This document shows positions 29,342 to 37,661 of a stretch of DNA of 41,433 bases, piece after piece. Location of the stretch: NCBI GenBank assembly GCA_009937405.1, contig JAACCU010000207.1:1-41433 (forward strand). Direction: 5' to 3'. The notes beneath the pieces were generated by a model. That model was not told where the DNA came from and did no database searches. It worked only from the letters and a program-made list of their open reading frames with translations. Position 1 is the first letter of the stretch; each line of letters begins with the position of its first letter. The stretch is from Actinomycetota bacterium (GTDB lineage Bacteria > Actinomycetota > Acidimicrobiia > Acidimicrobiales > Aldehydirespiratoraceae). A program made the translations under genes and the position numbers.

Positions 29342-29461
29342 GCGCTATGTCCCCACGTGCGATCTGCAGGCCACGAGCGTAGGGATGCTCAGCGTCCCTG
29401 CGATTGACGAAGTTGTCGGGATGCGCGATCGTGCCATCCGCCCAACTGAGAGAGAATCGGT

Positions 29462-30313
29462 GTGTTGACGCCCGGGACGTACATGATTGATGTGGGCGAC
29501 GTCGTGCTCTCCGTTGCGATCAGCGGCTCGGGGCCGCCATTGCTTCTCACTACTCCCGGGTGGGGGGTGAGCATCCACGCATACCAGCACTTGCGCCCTT
29601 TGCAGGAGCGCTTCACCGTCGTCTGGGCCGAAACGCGGGGAACAGGGAAATCCAGCGCGCCGGACAATGGCGACTACAAACTCACGTCATTCACCGCCGA
29701 CGCGGAGGCACTCCGTGTGGCGCTCGGAGCCGAGCGGTGGTGGGTAGCAGGACACTCGACCGGCGGTGTTCTCGCTCAGCACTACCTGGCCCACCACACG
29801 GATCGGTGTCTCGGTGCAATCCTACTCTGCACCTATCTGCCACTCGAGCCGGGCCGCTTCGACGACGTCGTCGCCCGAGCCACAGCACGAGCAGGCGACC
29901 CAAGATGCGATCGCGCCATCGAGGCGTTCTCCACGCCAGTGGCAACCGACGACGAAGCAACGAAGAAGCTCGGCGAACTCCTACCCCTGTACTTTCACGA
30001 CGTGGAAGCTGCGGACCGGTTCATGGCCGAGTGCGATGGACTGTCGTGTCGCGTCGCGGCGATGGTCGCGGAGGACGAGACCAATCTCGATCGGACCGCA
30101 GTCGAGATCTTGCCGGGCATCGATCTCCCGGTCGTGATCGTCGCCGCTTCGAATGACTTCGTGTGTTCAGCGCCATGGAACCAGCAGATCCACCAGCTCA
30201 TCCCTGGTTCGAAGTTCGTGTTCATCGAGAATGCGGGGCACTTCCCGTGGTTCGAACAGCCCGGCCAGTTCTGGTCCGGGCTCGATGACGCCCTGCCGGC
30301 TCTTCAAGGGTGA
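29462..30313 (+). CDS. Alpha/beta hydrolase
   Basis: GSGPPLLLTTPGWGVSIHAYQHL, WWVAGHSTGGVLAQHYLAHH (GHSTGG nucleophile elbow), FIENAGHFPWFEQP. Confidence 0.9.
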   Translation: MLTPGTYMIDVGDVVLSVAISGSGPPLLLTTPGWGVSIHAYQHLRPLQERFTVVWAETRGTGKSSAPDNGDYKLTSFTADAEALRVALGAERWWVAGHSTGGVLAQHYLAHHTDRCLGAILLCTYLPLEPGRFDDVVARATARAGDPRCDRAIEAFSTPVATDDEATKKLGELLPLYFHDVEAADRFMAECDGLSCRVAAMVAEDETNLDRTAVEILPGIDLPVVIVAASNDFVCSAPWNQQIHQLIPGSKFVFIENAGHFPWFEQPGQFWSGLDDALPALQG

Positions 30314-30367
30314 CCTGCCGGTATTGGCAGCGATGGTCCTCGGAAGTTCGATGGGGCGACCAGAGTC

Positions 30368-30547
30368 ATGAACGAAGCTGGGCCGAACGAGATTCTCGTT
30401 ATGTCAACTGTGGTCCAGACAATGGGAGTCGGCGCACGTCGATTCAGCCCCGTTGGAGTCCGAGAGTTGAGGGGCAGCGATGAGCCAAGGGAACTGCATT
30501 CGCTGATCGACGACACAAGCATGTCTCAGTCCAAAGACCACCCATAA
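30368..30547 (+). pseudogene. C-terminal remnant of a class III adenylate/guanylate cyclase
   Basis: 59-aa frame MNEAGPNEILVMSTVVQTMGVGARRFSPVGVRELRGSDEPRELHSLIDDTSMSQSKDHP* matches the common cyclase C-terminal pattern (GEILVSSTV...F...G..ELKG...P..L..V); no catalytic core in frame upstream. Confidence 0.7.
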
Positions 30548-30580
30548 CCGGCAATATGAAGCGCCTGTTCCCAGTGAGTC

Positions 30581-30889
30581 TCAGATCAACTGGATGGGAC
30601 AGGCAGCACCGTTGAGGCCTTCGACAGCGGCACCGAGGCCGCGGCCGAACACACCGCCCGACACGATCGTCAACTCCACCGGAAGCTTCAACAGGTCCGG
30701 ATCGAGCAACACCTCGTGCTCACCGACGCGCTGACGGGTGTAGCCGTCGAGACGACGACCCTTCGTTCTGGCATCGACCGATACCTCGAACTTCTTACCT
30801 CAACCGAACGGCTCAAGCAGATCAATGATGGCTGTCCCGCCCTTTCGGCGAATGTTGGCCGCTGCCTTCTCGGTCACATGAAGTTTCAT
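30581..30889 (-). CDS. Copy 3: IscA/HesB-like 102-aa reading frame with one in-frame TGA (candidate selenoprotein or nonsense allele)
   Basis: MKLHVTEKAAANIRRKGGTAIIDLLEPFG[TGA]GKKFEVSVDARTKGRRLDGYTRQRVGEHEVLLDPDLLKLPVELTIVSGGVFGRGLGAAVEGLNGAACPIQLI*; 103 codons with only codon 30 (30802-30800) interrupting. Confidence 0.6.
30770..30785 (-). promoter_or_regulatory. bSECIS-like hairpin downstream of the in-frame TGA
   Basis: RNA sense GGUAUC-GGUC-GAUGCC: 6-bp stem (one U.G), 4-nt loop containing GGUC, 14 nt after UGA. Confidence 0.4.
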
Positions 30890-31011
30890 AACGGGTTCAA
30901 CCATCTCACGACACAGTCGATTCCCCAACCAGCAAGACTGACATGGTGCTGTGTCTGACTCCAGAAGCGCTGGTGCGACCAATGTGACACTGCCGAGTAG
31001 GGTCGGCGACC

Positions 31012-31752
31012 GTGAGCGCCCGCGAGAGAGCCGACAAAGACAGCGAGCGATTCGACGAGTGGATCCGTCATGCGAACGAAAGCGGCGAAGAACCAGCCAT
31101 CCCGGCTGCCACCGTCGTGGTGTTGCGCGACACCGATGACGGCATGCAGACCCTGATGCTGAAGAAGAACTCCAAGATCGCTTTCGGTGGCATGTGGGTC
31201 TTTCCCGGCGGCAAGATCGATGCCAACGACTATGACGAAACCGGCGACCTCGTTGCTGCGGCACGCCGCGCCGCCGTGCGCGAAACCCACGAGGAAGCCC
31301 AACTTGACGTCGACGCCGAGTCACTGGTGATGATCGCCCATTGGATCCCACCATCGATTGCGCCGAAACGGTTCGCTACCTGGTTCTTCGCAGCTCCGGT
31401 CGACACCGACCACGCCGTGATCGACGACGGCGAGATCGTCGAAATGGAGTGGACCACGCCCTCCGCCTGCCTCGCTCGCCATCATGAGGGAGAAATCGAG
31501 ATCGTTCCCCCCACATGGATCACGCTCCACACTCTTCGCAACTACACCACCGTGGCCGAAGCCCTCGAAGATCTTGCCTCCCGCCCCCCTCTTCACTATG
31601 CGACTCGGGTGACCAAGGGTGAACACGGCCGCGTGGTTATGTGGCAGGGCGACGCCGCCTACGAGTCCGGCGATGCAGCCGCCGAAGGCGGACGCCACCG
31701 ACTTGAGATTCGGGAGTCCGGCTACGTCTACGATGACTCAGGAGCCCTATAG
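31012..31752 (+). CDS. NUDIX hydrolase
   Basis: MWVFPGGKIDANDYDETGDLVAAARRAAVRETHEEAQLDV (Nudix box-like, GX5EX7REXXEE). Confidence 0.9.
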   Translation: MSARERADKDSERFDEWIRHANESGEEPAIPAATVVVLRDTDDGMQTLMLKKNSKIAFGGMWVFPGGKIDANDYDETGDLVAAARRAAVRETHEEAQLDVDAESLVMIAHWIPPSIAPKRFATWFFAAPVDTDHAVIDDGEIVEMEWTTPSACLARHHEGEIEIVPPTWITLHTLRNYTTVAEALEDLASRPPLHYATRVTKGEHGRVVMWQGDAAYESGDAAAEGGRHRLEIRESGYVYDDSGAL

Positions 31753-34086
31753 GTGACTGCTGAACTCCCTGGACTCACGGCGGCGGAGGTCGACGAACGC
31801 ATCGCTGATGGGCGCATCAACAATGTGCCGGATGCTCCAGTTCGCACCCTTCCGCAGATCATGCGGGCCAATGTCTTCACACCGGTCAACGCGATCATCG
31901 GCACACTCTTCGTCTTGATCCTTGTGGCTGGCTTTCCAGCCGACGCACTCTTTGCCGGCGTGGTCGTCTCCAACAGCGTTATCGGGATCGCACAGGAAGT
32001 GAAGGCTCGACGCACGCTGAACACGCTGGCCGTGCTGTCTGCACCGAAGGCTCGCGTCCGCCGCAATGGCACCGCTGAAGAGATCGGCGTTAGCGGCGTC
32101 GTGGCCGACGATCTTCTTGAACTCGCCCCCGGTGACCAGGTCGTGGTTGACGGTGAGATCGTGGCTGGGTTCGGCCTTGAGATCGACGAGTCGCTGCTCA
32201 CCGGCGAAAGCGATCCCGTTGAAAAGAAACTCAGAGACGAGGTGATGTCGGGCTCGTTCGTGTCGGCTGGCTCCGGCCTCTATCGCGCCACCAAAGTCGG
32301 GGCTGATAGCTATGCGGCCAAGCTCGCCGAGGAAGCACGGCGCTTCGAACTCGCCGGCAGCGAACTCCGAGAGGGGGTCAACCTGGTCCTGCGTTGGCTG
32401 ACGTTCGTCATCCCGCCGGCGGCGGTCCTACTGCTTCTCCGCCAGCTCGACACTCAAGATCGGTGGCAGGATGCCCTTCAGGCCACGGTCGCCGCGGCCG
32501 TGGCGATGGTGCCCGATGGACTCGTGCTCCTCACCAGCCTGTCGTTCATCACCGGCGTGATCACACTTGCCCGCCGCCAGGTACTGGCCAAGGAGCTTGC
32601 CTCGGTAGAACTGCTCGCCCGTGTCGACACCCTCTGCCTCGACAAAACCGGGACAATCACTACCGGCGAGATCTCGCTCGGAGGTGTCGTCGCCCTCGGC
32701 ACAACCACCGAAGACGAAGCAGCCGCGGTGCTCGGCGCGCTCGGGGCATCTGATCCGTCTCCCAACGCCACCCTCCAAGCAATCGTGGCGCACTACGACT
32801 CGCCGGGTTGGGCCGTTGGCGAGTGCATGCCGTTCTCCTCGGCGCGCAAATGGGCGGCGACCGAATTCTCTGGCCGCGGCACGTTCTATCTCGGTGCACC
32901 CGACATCCTTTTCGGTTCCGATGACACTGACGAACGAGCGCTAGCCGAGCACGCTGCAACGCAAGGCACCCGGGTTCTTCTGGTGACCAGATCCGATGTG
33001 GGCTGGTTTGGGGGTGAACTCGGCCAAAGCCGTGCCCCCGTCGCCCTCGTCCTTCTCGAAGACACGGTTCGCCCCGATGCCGAAGAGATCTTCGGATACT
33101 TCCAACGCCAGGGAGTGCAGCTGAAGGTGATCTCCGGTGACAACCCCGCCACCGTCGCCGCGGTTGCGCGGCGGGCCGGCATAAGCGACACGGCCATCGG
33201 ATACGACGCTCGCGACCTTCCCGAGGAGCAAGAAGCCCTTGCCGACGTGCTCGATGTCACCACTGTCTTCGGACGGGTGACACCACACCAGAAACGGGCG
33301 ATGGTGCACGCCTTGCAGAGCCGCGGCCATACGGTGGCCATGACTGGCGACGGCGTCAACGACGTCCTCGCTCTCAAGGATGCCGATATGGGAATTGCCA
33401 TGGGCGCCGGCTCATCGTCGACCCGGGCCGTGGCCCAACTTGTGCTTCTCGATAACAAGTTCGCCACCCTCCCTCGAGTACTTGCCGAGGGCCGCAAGGT
33501 CATCAACAACATCGAACGAGTGGCCAACTTGTTCCTCACCAAGGCGGCCTACGCCGTCCTGCTCACCGCACTCGTCGCTATCGCCGGATCACCATTCCCG
33601 TTTCTTCCTCGCCAACTCACACTGATCGGCACGTTTTCCATCGGCCTTCCCGGCTTCTTCCTTGCCCTTGCTCCCAACGACTCGCTTGTACGCGGTGGCT
33701 TCCTGGAACGGGTGCTGCGCTTCTCGATCCCCGCCGGCGCCGTCGCCGGGACAGTGACCTTCGTGCTCTACGAGATCGTGCGGCGGATGAACGACGTGAC
33801 ACTTGCTGAGGCCCGTACCGCAGCCACGGTGACGCTCCTTTTGATCGGGCTAGCAATCCTCATCCTCATCAGTCGACCGCTGAAGCCATGGAAGCTCGGG
33901 CTCGCAGCGGCCATGGCCGGGTTGTACGCGTTCAACATGGCGCTACCGGCCGCTCGCGAGTACTTCGAACTCGACTTGCCTCCCTTGAGAGCATGGGTGG
34001 CGGTTGCCATCGCCGCAGCGATCGGCGCCGGCAGTGCAAGCCTCGCCACCCATCTCCTCGATGAGCAATCCAGTGAGGCCCGCTGA
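31753..34086 (+). CDS. ctpE: P-type cation-translocating ATPase (CtpE-like)
   Basis: DESLLTGESDPVEK, LCLDKTGTITTGEI, TGDGVNDVLALKDADMGIAMGAGS, MVPDGLVLL TM motif. Confidence 0.88.
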   Translation: MTAELPGLTAAEVDERIADGRINNVPDAPVRTLPQIMRANVFTPVNAIIGTLFVLILVAGFPADALFAGVVVSNSVIGIAQEVKARRTLNTLAVLSAPKARVRRNGTAEEIGVSGVVADDLLELAPGDQVVVDGEIVAGFGLEIDESLLTGESDPVEKKLRDEVMSGSFVSAGSGLYRATKVGADSYAAKLAEEARRFELAGSELREGVNLVLRWLTFVIPPAAVLLLLRQLDTQDRWQDALQATVAAAVAMVPDGLVLLTSLSFITGVITLARRQVLAKELASVELLARVDTLCLDKTGTITTGEISLGGVVALGTTTEDEAAAVLGALGASDPSPNATLQAIVAHYDSPGWAVGECMPFSSARKWAATEFSGRGTFYLGAPDILFGSDDTDERALAEHAATQGTRVLLVTRSDVGWFGGELGQSRAPVALVLLEDTVRPDAEEIFGYFQRQGVQLKVISGDNPATVAAVARRAGISDTAIGYDARDLPEEQEALADVLDVTTVFGRVTPHQKRAMVHALQSRGHTVAMTGDGVNDVLALKDADMGIAMGAGSSSTRAVAQLVLLDNKFATLPRVLAEGRKVINNIERVANLFLTKAAYAVLLTALVAIAGSPFPFLPRQLTLIGTFSIGLPGFFLALAPNDSLVRGGFLERVLRFSIPAGAVAGTVTFVLYEIVRRMNDVTLAEARTAATVTLLLIGLAILILISRPLKPWKLGLAAAMAGLYAFNMALPAAREYFELDLPPLRAWVAVAIAAAIGAGSASLATHLLDEQSSEAR

Positions 34087-34090
34087 GCTC

Positions 34091-34969
34091 ATGACCGAAC
34101 GCACCGTGCACCTGCTGGTCAGCCCGGATGCGGGCCGCGGGAAGGCAGCGAACGCTCTCACAGCGATCCGGGCAACACTTGCTAGCGAAGGCGTTGACGT
34201 GGTCGACATCAGCGGTACGACTGCCGCAGATTCTTTAGAGGCTGCCTGCCAAATCGTTGACCAGGGGGCTGAACGCATCGTCACCGTGGGCGGTGACGGA
34301 CTCATACACCTTGCTCTCCAGGCAGTCGCTGAAACCCAAACCGTCCTCGGTGTGATCCCAGTCGGGACCGGCAACGACTTTGCTAGGGCTCTTGGTCTCC
34401 CCACTGATCCGGCAGAAGCCGTCCACTCTGCCCTTGGCTCAGCGCTCCCGACGGACGCGCTACAGATCGGCGAACACTGGGTGGCGTCTGTGGCCACCGC
34501 TGGCTTCTCCGGAGACGTGAACGAGCGAGCGAACGGCATGCGGTTGCCACGGGGCCATTCCCGGTACACCATCGCCACATTGCTTGAGTTGCCCCGTCTC
34601 AAGAACCGGCGGGTCCGCCTGACCATCGATGATGTGGTGCACGAGTACGACGCTGCGATGCTGGCATTTGCCAACACCCGAGACTTTGGTGGCGGAATGC
34701 AGATCTGCCCTGACGCTGACCCCGGAGACGGATTGGTCGATATCACCGTCGTCGCTGACATCGGGCGATTCGAGCTTCTGAGGTTCTTCCGCTTGGTGTT
34801 CGACGGTCGCCACCTTGCGCACCCAAAAGTCCACTCGCATCGCGGCTCAGAGGTCACGATCGAGTGCGAGAATCTTGCGTTTTGGGGCGACGGTGAACCA
34901 CTCGGCGCGGCCCCGCTCAAATGTCGTGCCGTATCCGGGGCGATCCGACTCGCCCGTCCTGCCTTCTAA
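34091..34969 (+). CDS. Diacylglycerol kinase / lipid kinase family protein
   Basis: VHLLVSPDAGRGKAANAL, VTVGGDGLIHLALQA, LGVIPVGTGNDFARALGLP, ICPDADPGDGLVDITVV. Confidence 0.92.
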   Translation: MTERTVHLLVSPDAGRGKAANALTAIRATLASEGVDVVDISGTTAADSLEAACQIVDQGAERIVTVGGDGLIHLALQAVAETQTVLGVIPVGTGNDFARALGLPTDPAEAVHSALGSALPTDALQIGEHWVASVATAGFSGDVNERANGMRLPRGHSRYTIATLLELPRLKNRRVRLTIDDVVHEYDAAMLAFANTRDFGGGMQICPDADPGDGLVDITVVADIGRFELLRFFRLVFDGRHLAHPKVHSHRGSEVTIECENLAFWGDGEPLGAAPLKCRAVSGAIRLARPAF

Positions 34970-34981
34970 CGCGGCAGTTGT

Positions 34982-35323
34982 TCAGGCAGTGCGAGCCATC
35001 GCGTTGCGAGCACGATCTTCGGCGATTCGCTTGCGGCCGATGATCGGCGTGGTGGGAGGGAAGCCGGCGTCGGCTCGCTCGCTCTCCGATTCGCCACCCC
35101 AGTAACCGAGTTCACGGTTGGTGCGGGCGTAGTCACGGCATCTCGAAAGGGAGTCACACTCGCCGCAGATCACGCTGGCAGAAGCCTCGCGTCGCACTCG
35201 AGCCTCGGGGCGCTCGGCGAAAGGCGCAAAGAAGATGTCGCTGTGTCCGGCGCAGGATGCTGAATCCATCCATCCCGTCGGACCAACTGGTCCTAATATC
35301 TCCATGTCCAACATGTCGATCAT
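34982..35323 (-). CDS. WhiB family transcriptional regulator
   Basis: SASCAGHSDIFFAP...VICGECDSLSRCRDYARTNRELGYWGGESESER: four Cys and the GYWGG turn. Confidence 0.92.
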   Translation of the reverse strand: MIDMLDMEILGPVGPTGWMDSASCAGHSDIFFAPFAERPEARVRREASASVICGECDSLSRCRDYARTNRELGYWGGESESERADAGFPPTTPIIGRKRIAEDRARNAMARTA

Positions 35324-35638
35324 TCGCGTGCTCGCTTCCCTGGGGACTTTCTTCCACACCGCCCGATGTGTCGCCTGGTTCCCCGTTCTGCTATGTCCGA
35401 ATCTAGGAAACCACAGCGCAAATGTCCCGTGAATTCTGATACGTATTTCCGCTAGTCGATATCTGTTTGAAAGATAGGCACTGTTCAACCTACCTGCAGC
35501 ACGAATTCAGCGTAATCCCTCAACAATAGTCGGAGGCGTGGGGCCAACGCACAACGAACAGGGCATTGCCGTCTTCGCCGGGATCCTGACAGACCCAACG
35601 GTGGCCACCATCGTCACGTCGGCGTTACGACATCACGG

Positions 35639-36301
35639 CTACTCCCCGACCATCGCCCCGGCCTCGTTGTCCGACTCAAGGATCCGCCAGACGACGAGCG
35701 ACTGAAGCGACTCATCACGGGAGGGATGAAGTTGCTGGGGCGAAGAGCTCTCCACCAGGCACCATTCACCAGCCGCTTCAAGGGAGTCGGCGTGGACCAT
35801 GAGATCGTCGGTGATGTCTTGACGCACGGTGATCACAACCGCCGCCCCCTTCCGACCCACACGAACCAGTTCGGCGAACGCCTCGCCGCCAACGTGGCCG
35901 TGCGTGAATACTCCAGTAGAGACCACGGCATCAACCGATGCCTTCGCCAGCGGTAAATCGAGAACTGTCGCGTGGATCAGCTGGTCGTAGACGCCAAGGC
36001 GCTCCGCCGCAGCAAGCATTCCCAACGAGAAGTCCACACCGATCAGTTCGCCCTCAAATCCACATGACCGGAGCGACACACCCACGCGCCCTGTCCCGCA
36101 GCCCGCGTCAAGCACGACCGAACCCGGGCCGTAAGCCATCAACCGCTCCGCCGCAATGTGAGGCCCCCGCCAGCCCCACTCGTCATGATCGGTATCGTAC
36201 GTCGATGCCCAACGGTCATACCGTTCGGTCAAATCCGAAGCATCAGAATCGAATATCCAGTCGAGGAAGTCAGCCTCACCCCCTGACCGCTCCGAAGTCA
36301 T
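35639..36301 (-). CDS. Class I SAM-dependent methyltransferase
   Basis: YDRWASTYDTDHDEWGWRGPHIAAERL...VVLDAGCGTGRVGVSLRSCGFEGELIGVDFSLGML; 4-nt overlap with the upstream mct-like gene. Confidence 0.9.
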   Translation of the reverse strand: MTSERSGGEADFLDWIFDSDASDLTERYDRWASTYDTDHDEWGWRGPHIAAERLMAYGPGSVVLDAGCGTGRVGVSLRSCGFEGELIGVDFSLGMLAAAERLGVYDQLIHATVLDLPLAKASVDAVVSTGVFTHGHVGGEAFAELVRVGRKGAAVVITVRQDITDDLMVHADSLEAAGEWCLVESSSPQQLHPSRDESLQSLVVWRILESDNEAGAMVGE

Positions 36302-37524
36302 GCCGACGCGACCACACCATCGTCGTGAAGAGCGCCGATCTCAGCGGCAGACAGGCCGAGCGTCTCGCTGAGGATCTGCTCAGTGTGCTCACCCAGGCGA
36401 GGCGCGCACGTCGGCTCGACCGGCAGCATCCCCCCGAAGGCCACCGGCGACCCAGGTGTGAGATAGGTACCGATGCCCGGCTGCTCGACATCCCTGAAAA
36501 GTTCGCTCTCTGTCGAACAGCGAGGATCGTTCTCGACCAACTCGGTGAAACTCTGATAACGACCCCAACAAACGCCAAGGGCGTCGAATCGTTGGGCAAC
36601 CTCATCGATCGTGTGCCCAGCGATCCATGGAGCGATCTTGGCGGTGACGGCCTCACGGTGCAGGAACCGTTCGCCTTCATCACGGAAGTTGCTACCAAGG
36701 TCAGCCTCAAGCGAAGCAACAGCAGCTGTCGCGTCGGTGGCTTCAAGGAGGCCAGACCATTGCTTCGGACTGATGCCGACGGCATAGACGAGCGTGCCAT
36801 CGGCACATGTAAAGGTCGTCCCGTAGGCGCCGTAGAGGTCGTTACCGAAGCGCTGACGCTCGGTGCCGGTGATCTGTGCTTCGCCAACATGTCCTAGAGC
36901 GCTCACCGCGACAAGGGCGACGTCGGATAATGCGAGCGACATCTGCGCTCCCTCGCCGTGCAGGATCCTGCGGCGGTCTGCAGCAAGGATGGCGATCGCT
37001 GCAGTCTGACCACAAATCAGATCCCAGGCCGGGAGAACATGGTTTACCGGCTCGGGGGAACCGACCGGTCCAGTGACAAGCGGGTAGCCAATGGCGCAGT
37101 TGACGGTGTAGTCAAGGGCCGTCGAACCGTCCCGGTTGCCGGTGATGCTCAGCGAGATCAGGTCGTCACAGTGTTGCGACAATGCGTCGTGACTCATCCA
37201 GCCCTTCACAGGAAAGTTGGTGAGGAACGTCCCCGCATCAGCGATGAGCGCGGTAAGGATTTCTTTCGCCCGGTCCGACCGCATATCGACAGCGATGGAA
37301 CGTTTCCCCTTGTTGAGTCCGGCCCAGTAGATCGACTCGCCATCTTCGGTGAGCGGCCAACGGCCATAGTCGATCCCGCCCCCGATCTGATCGAATCGGA
37401 TGACATCGGCACCGAGTTGGCCGAGCGTCATACCTCCCGACGGCGCGGCGACGAATGCCGTTCCCTCGACCACACTCAGACCTTCGAGAGGGGGAATCAT
37501 TTCTGTCCTATTCCATGTAGCCAA
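36298..37524 (-). CDS. mct: Class III CoA-transferase family; mesaconyl-CoA C1-C4 CoA transferase (2-methylfumaryl-CoA isomerase)-like
   Basis: LSVVEGTAFVAAPSGGMTLGQLGADVIRFDQIGGGIDYGRWPLTEDGESIYWAGLNKGKRSIAVDMRS..., VNHVLPAWDLICGQTAAI, CSTESELFRDVEQPGIGTYLTPGSP: extended collinear resemblance to Chloroflexus Mct as recalled. Confidence 0.8.
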   Translation of the reverse strand: MATWNRTEMIPPLEGLSVVEGTAFVAAPSGGMTLGQLGADVIRFDQIGGGIDYGRWPLTEDGESIYWAGLNKGKRSIAVDMRSDRAKEILTALIADAGTFLTNFPVKGWMSHDALSQHCDDLISLSITGNRDGSTALDYTVNCAIGYPLVTGPVGSPEPVNHVLPAWDLICGQTAAIAILAADRRRILHGEGAQMSLALSDVALVAVSALGHVGEAQITGTERQRFGNDLYGAYGTTFTCADGTLVYAVGISPKQWSGLLEATDATAAVASLEADLGSNFRDEGERFLHREAVTAKIAPWIAGHTIDEVAQRFDALGVCWGRYQSFTELVENDPRCSTESELFRDVEQPGIGTYLTPGSPVAFGGMLPVEPTCAPRLGEHTEQILSETLGLSAAEIGALHDDGVVASA

Positions 37525-37661
37525 CCGGGTGCAAACCCTACTGCCGTGACGCGGTCCTGCTCATGGCAAGCCATGCTGGCTGGGGATCGTTGAGGCGAAG
37601 GAGTTACAGTCTTCACCAGCGCGTCCGCGCCTAACTAGTCCGCCCCCGAAGAGGAGCTCTC

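Noticed and set aside
27912-31011. Integron cassette array with attC sites at the three repeats
   Set aside because: The repeats are collinear coding sequence with mainly synonymous differences. I found no consistent RYYYAAC/GTTRRRY pairs and no integrase in the window.
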